Of a stretch of DNA of 64,000 nt, positions 9,070-17,653 are shown in pieces (position 1 is the stretch's first letter; the number at the start of each line of letters is the position of its first letter). The DNA comes from Akkermansiaceae bacterium (GTDB lineage Bacteria; Verrucomicrobiota; Verrucomicrobiia; Verrucomicrobiales; DEV007), in the NCBI GenBank assembly GCA_024233005.1, contig JACKQE010000001.1:248001-312000 (forward strand), written 5' to 3'. A program made the translations under genes and the position numbers. The notes under the pieces were generated by a model. That model searched no databases. It saw only the letters and a program-made list of their open reading frames with translations, and was not told the origin of the DNA.

Positions 9070-9792
9070 ATGAAACGATTTTACCTCGCCGTCTTGCTGG
9101 TCCTCACTGTTTCGGCGAATGCCGCCGACCCGGCCCTGCTCAAGGCCAGCGGCACCCTGCTGTTTGAAGATGATTTCCAGCGTGACGAACCAACCCCCGA
9201 CCAGGAGGCCATCGGAGGCGGTTGGACCAGCAACAGCGCTTGGCGGGCCAAGGGCAAAAAGCAGGTCGATCTCAAGGACGGGGCCATGCAGGTGACCCGG
9301 GTGCCCGAGGCGGACCATGGGGTGGCGATATTTCATGACGTGGCCTTCCAGAATGGCGCGGTCCAGTTGAAGTTCCAACTGGGGGAGGGAGACGATCTGG
9401 GAGTGGATTTTGTCGACCGGGAGTTGAAGACTGTTCATGCGGGGCATCTTTGCATGGGCCGGGTAACCCTGAAGGGGCTTACGATGCTGGATTCCAAAAC
9501 AGGGGGAATGGACTTGAAGATCCGCGAACGCAGGGAAAAAGGGGATCAATCCCCGGAACTGGCGGCCCTTCTCAAATCAAAAACCCGGACCTTTCCTCTC
9601 AAACTCGAAGCCGGAAAGTGGCATACCCTGCTCCTTGTCATCGAGGGCGACACCATGCGAGGAAGTATCGACGGCAAGCCGGTGGGCGAATTCTCTTCCA
9701 ATGGGATCGCCCATCCGACGAAGAGGATGATCACTTTGGCGGTCAACAAATCGGCTGCCATCGATGAAGTGAAGGTGTGGAAGCTCAAGTGA
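9070..9792 (+). CDS. Secreted LamG/DUF1080-like beta-sandwich protein
   Basis: 240 aa with a signal peptide cut after ANA (residues 16-18). The mature part has the shape of a concanavalin-A-like jelly roll: LLFEDDFQRDE opening, GGWTSNSAWR, GAVQLKFQLGEGDDLG, GKWHTLLLVIEGD, and GSIDGKPVGEF near the end, as in DUF1080 (3-keto-disaccharide hydrolase-like) and LamG proteins. A sugar-binding or sugar-hydrolysing role beside the sulfatases is inferred. It starts 30 bases after the sulfatase stop and is probably cotranscribed. Confidence 0.7.
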   Translation: MKRFYLAVLLVLTVSANAADPALLKASGTLLFEDDFQRDEPTPDQEAIGGGWTSNSAWRAKGKKQVDLKDGAMQVTRVPEADHGVAIFHDVAFQNGAVQLKFQLGEGDDLGVDFVDRELKTVHAGHLCMGRVTLKGLTMLDSKTGGMDLKIRERREKGDQSPELAALLKSKTRTFPLKLEAGKWHTLLLVIEGDTMRGSIDGKPVGEFSSNGIAHPTKRMITLAVNKSAAIDEVKVWKLK

Positions 9793-9817
9793 CCCGATCT
9801 TCTCCCTCATCTTGCCG

Positions 9818-11659
9818 ATGAATTTTCTTCCCTGCTCCCTTTTCGGTGTCCTCGCGGTCTGCACCTTGGGAATCGCTGGCGCCGAGCCCTTCTCGAATCA
9901 TGTGACCCACGGGCCCATGCTGGGTCTGGTGACCGACCACGGAGTGCGGGTGTGGGCACGCACCCATCGACCTGGTGCGTTCACGGTCCGCTATGGGACT
10001 GATCCCGGGCAACTCAGCGGGATTTCCCCTTCCGTGAACACCACCGTGGAGCATGACTATACAGGATGGGTCGAGTTGGGAGGCCTGGCGCCGGAAACCA
10101 CTTATCATTACCAGATTTACCTCGGGGATCTTCCCTCAGGGCCCTCGGGGCGTTTCCGCACGCTTCCATCAGCCGAAGCCCACCGGAATCCGGAACACAA
10201 TCCCAAAGGTCTCTTCAACTTCCGGTTCCAGTTCGGTTCCTGTGCCAATCAGAATCCCAAGAACGGTATCGGCCCGAGCCTCCCGACACATGCCACCATG
10301 CTGCGGGAATTGCCGGACAAGGTTGATTTCTCGATCATGAACGGAGATTTCATTTACGAGGAGCACCGTTCCATGCCGGTCTCGGACTGGCTTTTGGAAA
10401 CGGGACTGGCGCCCGGTGGTGAGCCTGAAGTGTTGAAATTGGCCCCCCCGGTGGTCGGCCTCTGGGAGAACTACAAAACCTATCTCTCGCGCGGGGTGAA
10501 TCTTGCCGCCTGGCAACGCAACATGCCCACCCTTTTCACCTTTGATGACCACGAGTTGGTCAACGACATCCGGGGCTGCGCCACCGCTGGATTCCGCGAA
10601 CGCCGTGCGGTGTTCCGCGATATCGGCATCCGGGCTTGGGAGGATTATGCCGGATGGGCAAATCCACGGGTCACAAGCCAGGATATCCATTTTGGCATGG
10701 CGACCCTCCAACAGGGCAGCGACGTCCTCGTCGACGACCGCAGCGATTTTGGTAAGATCGATCTCAAGCAGGCCGCCAACCTTCATGTCCATTGGGGAAC
10801 ACCGACCGCGGGAGAAGATGACATCCGTCTTGACACCGAGCCGCCGGGCAATCCCAATGCCGGAGTATTCGACATCGTTGCCGTACTCGATGCTCATCAC
10901 CTCCGGATCTCCCCTCCGGCCTATGCCAACAGCACGGGTGCTTACTCGATCGGTCGCCGTTCCTATGGCAAGAACACGGTGGCGAACTGCGACTATTACA
11001 TCCTCGACTGCAAGACCCACCGGCAGATGCACGATCCCAAGAATCCAGGCAAAAAAGGAATTTCTCTCCTCGGCCATGATCAGAAAGCCTGGCTTCTTGG
11101 TGACATGAGACGCAGCTCTGCCGATTTCTTTTTCCTCGTTTCCTCGGTGAATTTCATGATTCCCCACAATGGGGCGGGCGGCCACGAATTTACGGAAGGC
11201 AAAGATGAGGCGTGGACATCGCTGATCGAGGAGCGCGAGGAATTGATCACTGCCTTCGAAGCTCTTCACAAGCCTGTCTTCATCTTGACCGCCGATCTGC
11301 ACAACAGCTTCGCGGTCAAAATCACCGATCTGGTCTGGGAGTTTGCCTCCGGGCCCCTCAATTCCGTAAACCATGTGCCAGCCAATGATGAGGGAGGCCG
11401 TCCTGCCACCGGGTTGTTCAAGAGCGGACCCCGCACGTGTGACATCCGTTGGTCCAGCTTCATCCTGCCGGACCTCGAACGTCCCCAGAGGATGTATCCC
11501 TACTACTGTGTGGTGCAGATCAACAATGTGTTCAACATGCCCCGAACCCTCGGAGGCACCAGATGGGTCACCTTTCCGAATCCACAGGTCGTGTTTCAGT
11601 ACTTTGACGGTCGGACCGGCGAATTCCAATATGCCGAATCGATCAGCACGGCCAGGTGA
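9818..11659 (+). CDS. PhoD-like alkaline phosphatase/phosphodiesterase family protein
   Basis: 613 aa, exported (signal residues 1-22). An N-terminal Fn3-like domain (about 28-118, 'VRVWARTHRPGAFTVRYG') precedes a metallophosphatase domain with PhoD landmarks: FGSCANQNPKNG (139-150), MNGDFIYEE (174-182), FDDHELVND (242-250) and TADLHNSF near the C-terminus. PhoD enzymes hydrolyse phosphate mono- and diesters with Ca/Fe; in this setting it may act on phosphorylated or teichoic-like polymers. ATG at 9818 was chosen over an in-frame TTG at 9812. It lies 25 bases after the LamG-like gene. Confidence 0.82.
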   Translation: MNFLPCSLFGVLAVCTLGIAGAEPFSNHVTHGPMLGLVTDHGVRVWARTHRPGAFTVRYGTDPGQLSGISPSVNTTVEHDYTGWVELGGLAPETTYHYQIYLGDLPSGPSGRFRTLPSAEAHRNPEHNPKGLFNFRFQFGSCANQNPKNGIGPSLPTHATMLRELPDKVDFSIMNGDFIYEEHRSMPVSDWLLETGLAPGGEPEVLKLAPPVVGLWENYKTYLSRGVNLAAWQRNMPTLFTFDDHELVNDIRGCATAGFRERRAVFRDIGIRAWEDYAGWANPRVTSQDIHFGMATLQQGSDVLVDDRSDFGKIDLKQAANLHVHWGTPTAGEDDIRLDTEPPGNPNAGVFDIVAVLDAHHLRISPPAYANSTGAYSIGRRSYGKNTVANCDYYILDCKTHRQMHDPKNPGKKGISLLGHDQKAWLLGDMRRSSADFFFLVSSVNFMIPHNGAGGHEFTEGKDEAWTSLIEEREELITAFEALHKPVFILTADLHNSFAVKITDLVWEFASGPLNSVNHVPANDEGGRPATGLFKSGPRTCDIRWSSFILPDLERPQRMYPYYCVVQINNVFNMPRTLGGTRWVTFPNPQVVFQYFDGRTGEFQYAESISTAR

Positions 11660-11716
11660 TTCCGGGTTCGGAGATTTGCATCCCCCGGATCAAGGCTTCC
11701 TTCCCAACCGCTCGTT

Positions 11717-13615
11717 ATGAAATCCCTCGTTCCTTTTTTCTGCGGCGTGTTTGGCGCCTTCTGCAGTTCTCCGACCGTCTCCAGTGCGGCCGAAAAACCC
11801 AATTTTGTCATCATCTTCATCGATGACATGGGATACGGGGACATCGGCCCCTTCGGCGCCACGAAGCAGAAAACGCCGAACCTCGACCGCATGGCGTCGG
11901 AAGGCATGAAGCTGACGAGTTTCTATGCGGCGCCAGTGTGCTCGGTCTCGCGGGCCCAACTCCTGACGGGCTGCTACGGGGCGAGGGTTTCGGTTCCGGG
12001 GGTGTATTTTCCCGGGCAAAAGAACGGGTTGAACCCCGCGGAGCAGACGATAGCCGAGCGCCTCAAGGAGCTTGGCTACGCCACTGCCTGCGTTGGCAAA
12101 TGGCATCTCGGTGATCAGCCGGAGTTCCTGCCCACCCGGCAGGGGTTTGACCATTATCTCGGCATTCCCTATTCCAACGACATGCAGCGCACTTCCGCCG
12201 AAACCGGGCAGCGGGTGGTGCCGCTGGTCCGCGACGACAAGGTTGCCGAACTTCTCACCGACGAGCAGCAGCGCACCATCGTGGCGCGCTACACTGAAGA
12301 GGCGATCGGTTTCATCCGGGAATCCAAAGATCATCCCTTTTTCTTGTATGTCCCCCACACCGCGGTGCACACGCCGATTTTTCCAGGAGAAGCCTTCTCA
12401 GGCAAATCAGCCAACGGGCGCTTTGGTGATTGGGTCGAAGAAGTGGACTGGAGCACCGGGCGGATTCTCGAAACCCTGAAGGAATTGAATCTCGACGAAA
12501 AAACGCTGGTGATTTTCACCAGCGACAATGGTCCCTGGTTGGTGAAAGGTGCCGATGGAGGAAACGCTGGCCCTCTCCGGGGAGGCAAAGGGAGCACCTG
12601 GGAAGGTGGGGTTCGGGAACCCACCCTGGTTCGCTGGCCGGGTCGGGTGGTCGCCGGCAGCGTTTGTGATGCCGTTTCCGGAACGATCGATCTGCTCCCA
12701 ACCTTTGTCACATTGGCGGGAGGCAGGGTGCCGGACGAACCGGTTATTGACGGTCGAGATCTATCGCCGCTTCTGCTCGGAAAATCGAATGAGTCTCCCC
12801 GGGAGGCACACTACTACTTCGCGGGCTATACTCTTCAGGCTGTCCGGCAGGGACCCTGGAAACTGGCTCTCACACCTCAGGCGGAATCCATGGGCAAAGA
12901 AATCTCCAGCGATGCCGCCGGAAAAGAGCCTCGTCTCTACAACCTTGAGGAGGATATCGGGGAAAGAGCCAATCTGGCCGCCGCTCATCCGGAGATGGTG
13001 ACCCGCCTCCGGGCTTTGGCAGATAGGATGACGGCGGAAATTGGAGGGAAAGACCCTTCCCTACGGCGACCCGCCGGAGAGGTCGCCAATCCCAGGTTGC
13101 TATACCCCACGGTGGATTCTCCCAACCCTGCCAAGTCAAAAAAGGTGGGCAAGGCGGTTCCCCTCGAATCCCTCAAGTCAGGGGACACTCTGGCAAGTGA
13201 CTCCGCGCCCCAGGTCGCGAAGGCTGGTTTTACTCTTACCTGCATGGTCGAGACATCACAGACGGACACCATTCTGGTGGCCCATGGAGGACTTTCAGCA
13301 GGCTACGCCCTGCGACTCAAAATGGGACGGGTTGCTTTTTTGATTCGCACCGGCGCAGGGAATCATTTCACCGAAATTGAAGTTCCCCGGACGGTGGAAG
13401 GTGCTTCAAACATTACTGCCCGCTTGACCCAGGATGGGGGAATGGAGCTTTCAGTAAATGGGCAGACTGCCAAGGGTAAGGCCCTCGGTCTCATTGGACG
13501 CCAGCCGATGGAGGATTTCTGCGTGGGATTTGACAATGTGAAACCGGTGACCCCGGAGACCGTGCCGGTCAAGTTTGAAGGCAACCTTTCGGCATTGAAG
13601 CTCACCATTCCGTAG
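11717..13615 (+). CDS. Exported sulfatase with C-terminal LamG-like domain and unusual CSVSR motif
   Basis: 632 aa with a signal peptide (about 1-24). IDDMGYGD carries the first metal ligands; GKWHLGD and TSDNGPWL are intact. The maturation site reads C75-S-V-S-R: Val (codon 11945-11947) stands where Pro, less often Ala, is normal. After the catalytic part (to about 470) comes a beta-sandwich of about 150 residues with LamG-like strands ('TLTCMVETSQ', 'GYALRLKMGRVAFLIR', 'MELSVNGQTAKG'), likely a carbohydrate-binding module. It is the last gene of the plus-strand catabolic run starting at 2567. Confidence 0.9.
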   Translation: MKSLVPFFCGVFGAFCSSPTVSSAAEKPNFVIIFIDDMGYGDIGPFGATKQKTPNLDRMASEGMKLTSFYAAPVCSVSRAQLLTGCYGARVSVPGVYFPGQKNGLNPAEQTIAERLKELGYATACVGKWHLGDQPEFLPTRQGFDHYLGIPYSNDMQRTSAETGQRVVPLVRDDKVAELLTDEQQRTIVARYTEEAIGFIRESKDHPFFLYVPHTAVHTPIFPGEAFSGKSANGRFGDWVEEVDWSTGRILETLKELNLDEKTLVIFTSDNGPWLVKGADGGNAGPLRGGKGSTWEGGVREPTLVRWPGRVVAGSVCDAVSGTIDLLPTFVTLAGGRVPDEPVIDGRDLSPLLLGKSNESPREAHYYFAGYTLQAVRQGPWKLALTPQAESMGKEISSDAAGKEPRLYNLEEDIGERANLAAAHPEMVTRLRALADRMTAEIGGKDPSLRRPAGEVANPRLLYPTVDSPNPAKSKKVGKAVPLESLKSGDTLASDSAPQVAKAGFTLTCMVETSQTDTILVAHGGLSAGYALRLKMGRVAFLIRTGAGNHFTEIEVPRTVEGASNITARLTQDGGMELSVNGQTAKGKALGLIGRQPMEDFCVGFDNVKPVTPETVPVKFEGNLSALKLTIP

Positions 13616-13743
13616 CTCCGACCCTCACTACGAAAAGATCCGGGGCAGCGGCATCCAAAGCTGTTGGGAGAGGCGTATGGATTCTGGGACGGGTTGCCCG
13701 GGTTCAGGGAACGGCGGCGTTCTCCTTCTGCGAAGGTATTCTC

Positions 13744-14307
13744 ATGAAAAAGCGGTCCATCGCGTTGGGGCTTCTGGCCCTGATTCTCATGACGGGTCTG
13801 GTTCTTGTTTTCCTATCTCCTGCGCTATTCTTGCGGCTCCTCAGTTGGCTCGGGATTCTCATGCTGATTCTGTCGTCGCTTGTCATGGTAGTGACTTTCC
13901 GCAAAGCAAAGGCTGTCAAACCGCAGGGACTGGTACTATCGATGGGGATCAGCCTGGGAACCGCAGTCCTTTACACCTGGATCGCCAGCGCTTCTCCGGG
14001 AGGAGGGGTGCTCTGCCTGGGCTTGATTTTTGGCGCCCTGGCCGGGATCGGCTGGGGGCTCACCAACTCCTTTTCCTTGGAAGGGCGGGCGGTCCGCAGT
14101 CAGGGCAATGCCTGGTATTTGTTGGTGTGGGCGTTGACGTTGGCGGTTCCCCAAAGCTTGGCGGTCCTCACGGGCCGGCCTCCAGCGGTGGGGATGGTAC
14201 TTCTTTTTGGTGGGACCGGATTGGTTCTGGGGCAGTCCGGTTTCAGTCTGTGGCGTTACCTTCAGTTGAAATCCCAACTCACCTACCCTGCGGGTGGTTC
14301 GCAATGA
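13744..14307 (+). CDS. Multi-pass membrane protein, unknown
   Basis: 187 aa, almost entirely hydrophobic, with about six predicted membrane helices (around residues 7-27, 29-51, 60-80, 88-108, 120-140, 145-165) and a short polar tail. I do not recognise the family. AAGG lies 8 bases before the ATG. The stop overlaps the next start (ATGA at 14304-14307), which ties it by translational coupling to the zinc-ribbon genes downstream. A role as membrane partner of those proteins is inferred only from this coupling. Confidence 0.8.
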   Translation: MKKRSIALGLLALILMTGLVLVFLSPALFLRLLSWLGILMLILSSLVMVVTFRKAKAVKPQGLVLSMGISLGTAVLYTWIASASPGGGVLCLGLIFGALAGIGWGLTNSFSLEGRAVRSQGNAWYLLVWALTLAVPQSLAVLTGRPPAVGMVLLFGGTGLVLGQSGFSLWRYLQLKSQLTYPAGGSQ

Positions 14308-14771
14308 ATACAGCGCTCCATGGCTTCTGTCGTCATTGCGGTCAGCCGCTTCCGGGGATCGGTGAGTTTTGCCCCGCCTGCGGCACCAAAACCACCGCCA
14401 ACCGAATCATTCCTGAAGAGTCTCCCCATTCCTCCCTGCGCCAATGTCGCCGAATTCCCGAGAAGAACACGGAGCAATCGCCGCAAGGACGGCCTCATTC
14501 CCTCGCGGCCATGGTGCTGGTCGCGATCGGATTGGGTGGCTTGCTGCTGCTGGTGCTCTACGCGATGACCCGGCCTGTGTCCAAGCTAGGCTCGCAAGTC
14601 CAGGCATTCACGGCTCCGTGCCAACCATGGATGTCCGGTCCTAATGAGCAGGCGGCTGCGATAGGTCTCTCGCCGTGGCGGCCCTTTTCCGAATGGGCCC
14701 GCGGAGGACAAAGACCTGAAGGCTGTTTGGCCCCAGGGGCCTGGTCGATCGAAACCTCACTTCACCTCTGA
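14304..14771 (+). CDS. Small zinc-ribbon membrane protein
   Basis: 155 aa. The N-terminus is a complete zinc ribbon (C9-x2-C12 and C23-x2-C26, 'FCRHCGQPLPGIGEFCPACG'), then a Ser/Arg/Gln-rich linker and one membrane helix (about 68-87), then an extracytoplasmic tail of about 65 residues. The orientation (ribbon inside, tail outside) is inferred from positive charges before the helix. ATG at 14304 overlaps the previous stop. It has the same layout (ribbon, helix, outer part) as the next two genes, but with no NTF2-like domain. Function unknown. Confidence 0.78.
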   Translation: MNTALHGFCRHCGQPLPGIGEFCPACGTKTTANRIIPEESPHSSLRQCRRIPEKNTEQSPQGRPHSLAAMVLVAIGLGGLLLLVLYAMTRPVSKLGSQVQAFTAPCQPWMSGPNEQAAAIGLSPWRPFSEWARGGQRPEGCLAPGAWSIETSLHL

Positions 14772-14777
14772 ACGCTC

Positions 14778-15701
14778 ATGTCTTTTTGCACCAACTGCGG
14801 CGCTGCGCTCAACGAATCGGACAGGTTCTGCGCCAGCTGTGGGCAGCCTCTCGAAACCGAAAGCGTCATCCATTCGGGATCCGTTTCCACAGATCCGCCA
14901 AAGCGCAGACTTTCGGGCTGTGCTTTGGCGGCCATTGCGGGAGCAGCGCTTGCCGCTTTGACGATCGTCATTCTCTTGGTGGTTTTCTGGGCCGCCTCCA
15001 GCTTGACGGGCCCGGCAGTCGAAGCGTTGGAAGCACACTTTGCCACTTTAAAATTGGGGCAGATTGAGGCCGCGTATCAAGAAACTGCGTCGGCCTTCCA
15101 ACAAGTCACCCCCTTGGAGGCCTATCGTCATTTTCTAGAAAGCAATCCGGCGTTGTTGGATGTGTCCGGCGCCAAATTCGATGAGCGTGGCATTGAAAAT
15201 GGCTTGGTCACGGTGAAGGGCGCCATCACTGACTCCCAAGGCCAAAAGAGGAGCGTCGAGGCCCAGTTGAGAAAGGAAGCTGGGGTTTGGAAGGTTCAGG
15301 CCATCCAATTGCCCGGAGGCGCTGATCCGGCGCCCCGCATTCCGGGCACGGTGGTTCCGCAGGCGGCAGCGGGATCTTCCGTGGGTACCATTCTGATCGG
15401 GGCGGGCCGCCGACCGGATGGTTCCTTGATCAACCCCGGACTGCCCATTCCCCAGGGAACTGAAAAACTCAGCGCCGACATTGCGTTGCTCAACCATCCC
15501 GAAGGCGAAAGAGTCCGGGTCTGGATCGAGCAGGGAACCAACCGCACCGAACCGATCGAGTCGATGGTGGAAGGATCGGGAAACGGGAACCTACCATTTG
15601 AACTCAATCTCCGGGATACCCCGTTCGCTGCAGGTCATTATCGCTTGGTGGTGGTTCTGGGAGCCGACAAGCGTTTTATCCAAGATTTCGAAGTGCAATG
15701 A
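14778..15701 (+). CDS. Zinc-ribbon, single-helix, NTF2-like (DUF4864-type) protein
   Basis: 307 aa. Order: zinc ribbon (C4, C7, C18, C21), basic linker, one membrane helix (about 48-73), an NTF2-like domain (about 80-175, with 'HFATLKLGQIEAAYQETASA' and PLEAYRHFL typical of DUF4864), a Pro-rich joint, and a C-terminal beta-sandwich (about 195-307). The outer domains should lie in the periplasm. It starts 6 bases after the previous stop. The next gene repeats the same architecture, so the two look like diverged duplicates. NTF2-like domains bind small ligands or serve as protein contact modules; the role here is unknown. Confidence 0.8.
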   Translation: MSFCTNCGAALNESDRFCASCGQPLETESVIHSGSVSTDPPKRRLSGCALAAIAGAALAALTIVILLVVFWAASSLTGPAVEALEAHFATLKLGQIEAAYQETASAFQQVTPLEAYRHFLESNPALLDVSGAKFDERGIENGLVTVKGAITDSQGQKRSVEAQLRKEAGVWKVQAIQLPGGADPAPRIPGTVVPQAAAGSSVGTILIGAGRRPDGSLINPGLPIPQGTEKLSADIALLNHPEGERVRVWIEQGTNRTEPIESMVEGSGNGNLPFELNLRDTPFAAGHYRLVVVLGADKRFIQDFEVQ

Positions 15702-15805
15702 ACTGACTCCCTTTGATTTCCCTGGGAATGCCCAAATCCGTTTGATCCCTACCGTGAAGTGACCGGAGCCAGTGATTATCAAGAGAACAACCTCTCCTAT
15801 CAGCC

Positions 15806-17653
15806 ATGTCCTTCTGTTCTAACTGTGGTAGTGAAGTCAGTGGTGAAGACCGCTTTTGTGGCGCTTGCGGCCATCCGGTCCGCACCGGGCCAACTTCCAG
15901 CCATCCGACCGCAGCAGCCGGACTTTCGCCTCCACTTTCAGATCCCGCTGCAATGCCTCCGTTGGGTCAGGGAGTTCAGGCTGCCCGGTCCCCGGGGCGG
16001 CGACTTCGTACTCAATGGTTGGTGGGGGGCGGCTGCCTGGCTTTGCTTGCGATGGGTTCGATCATCCTTGCAATCCTTCTTCACGTCTCTGCCAAAGGCG
16101 CAACCGAAGCTGCCAGGAGCCATTTTGAAATGATCAAGTCCGGCGACGTTGACTCGGCTTGGCGCACCACCTCGGAAGCGTTTCGCTCGGTCACTTCGTT
16201 GGAAAATTATCGTGGCTTGGTGACTGCTCGCCCGGCTCTTGGACAAATGGCCGAGATTTTGATTTCTGACCGCAAGCTGGACAATGACCTCGCCACTCTG
16301 CAGGTCCAGCTTTCCACCGCTTTGGGACCGAGCTACAACATCCCTGTGCAGGTCCGAAAAGAATCGGATGGCCGATGGCGGGTCTCCGCCCTCGATTATT
16401 CCGGTGTCCCGGAAGCCGCCACTCCTCTGTCCGCTACGGCCCCTCCGGCTGCGGAAGTGCGCCCGCCGCCAGGGCTCCCCGTTCCAGCCAGAGGACCCGT
16501 GATCCAGCAAGTGCCGTCGGGTCCTTTTCCGCCCAGCGCTCCTCCCCGCGATCCCGTGGTTCAGGAAGCCATGGCGGCCGCCGACTCTTTTTACGCTTGG
16601 TATCTCGCCAAATGGGAGGAGCCGGACATTGAACCAGAGTGGCTTGAGACCAGCCACCGTCTCACTTCCGGTTTCCTCTCAGCTTGGAAACGGGTGCAAA
16701 CGCGAGGGGTTCGTCCGGGTGAAGAAGAACCTCTTGATTACGATCTCGTGACCGGTGCACAGGAAGTTCCCCTTGGTGGCTTCAAAGCGGTTTATGGGGA
16801 ACCCGGCAGACGTTCCGGTACGGTCCGGGTTATCCTGCTCGCGGTGGGTTGGGACATGACTTTGGATGTTCTGATGTGGAAGGAGCCTCAGACTGGTGTT
16901 TGGCAGGTCGATGCGATTCAAGATCTCAATCAGGATCTCTCCGAGCTCACTCCTGTCGAAATACCTCCCGTGGTCAGGGCCGAAGCCACCTTGTCCTCCA
17001 TTTTTGATTTGTTGAAAACCAGCGAAGTATGGCAGGCCTATGCGATGACGACGTCAGGCTTCCAGGAAAAGGTGACCCAGGAGGCTTTTACCGCTTTTGT
17101 CCAAAGCGTCCCTGTTTTCATGACGGGAGCGGTTCCGCACTTTCACGTAACCGAGGCCACCGAAGGCAAAATCAGCTTTGCCATTGACCTTGGTGGACAG
17201 AGCGGAGCAGCCATCCTCATCGATGAAGCCGGAGAGAGTGTGTGGAATCTCCACCATCTGGTTTGGGGCGGCAATTCTCTGGGAGCAAAGCTGTCTCCAG
17301 CCTTGGATGCCGCGATTGGCGAGGTCCTTATGAGCCACCAAGTTGACGCGACGACGGGGCGGATCACCGAAGAGAATTACGTCTTTGATGCCGAAGGACA
17401 TGATCCCATCCATGTTGAATTTGTGGTGAGCAAAGCCTATCCCGGTCTGGTGGTTCATCTCACGGTGCCCGGATTGGACACTGGGGACCTCCTGGTTGAC
17501 GAAACGGTGGTCGCTCCCGAGGGGACCAAGGGAGACTGGTTGGTCCGCTGGCAAATGCCAAGGAGCCGGAAGCGCTGGGCGACAGGAGAGTACGAACTCA
17601 CCCTTGGTCTCCAGGATGGACTGCTCAAACGAATGATTTTCGGGATCCGATGA
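15806..17653 (+). CDS. Zinc-ribbon membrane protein with repeated NTF2-like domains
   Basis: 615 aa. Zinc ribbon (C4, C7, C18, C21), Pro/Ser linker, one membrane helix (about 71-93), then a DUF4864-like domain (about 98-205) closely echoing the preceding protein ('HFEMIKSGDVDSAWRTTSEA', SLENYRGL). A Pro-rich linker leads to a second NTF2-like domain (about 250-385), a third (about 395-490) and a C-terminal beta-sandwich resembling the end of the upstream paralogue. The stop overlaps the next start (ATGA at 17650-17653). It looks like a periplasmic sensor or scaffold tethered to the membrane; no enzyme motif was seen. Confidence 0.8.
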   Translation: MSFCSNCGSEVSGEDRFCGACGHPVRTGPTSSHPTAAAGLSPPLSDPAAMPPLGQGVQAARSPGRRLRTQWLVGGGCLALLAMGSIILAILLHVSAKGATEAARSHFEMIKSGDVDSAWRTTSEAFRSVTSLENYRGLVTARPALGQMAEILISDRKLDNDLATLQVQLSTALGPSYNIPVQVRKESDGRWRVSALDYSGVPEAATPLSATAPPAAEVRPPPGLPVPARGPVIQQVPSGPFPPSAPPRDPVVQEAMAAADSFYAWYLAKWEEPDIEPEWLETSHRLTSGFLSAWKRVQTRGVRPGEEEPLDYDLVTGAQEVPLGGFKAVYGEPGRRSGTVRVILLAVGWDMTLDVLMWKEPQTGVWQVDAIQDLNQDLSELTPVEIPPVVRAEATLSSIFDLLKTSEVWQAYAMTTSGFQEKVTQEAFTAFVQSVPVFMTGAVPHFHVTEATEGKISFAIDLGGQSGAAILIDEAGESVWNLHHLVWGGNSLGAKLSPALDAAIGEVLMSHQVDATTGRITEENYVFDAEGHDPIHVEFVVSKAYPGLVVHLTVPGLDTGDLLVDETVVAPEGTKGDWLVRWQMPRSRKRWATGEYELTLGLQDGLLKRMIFGIR

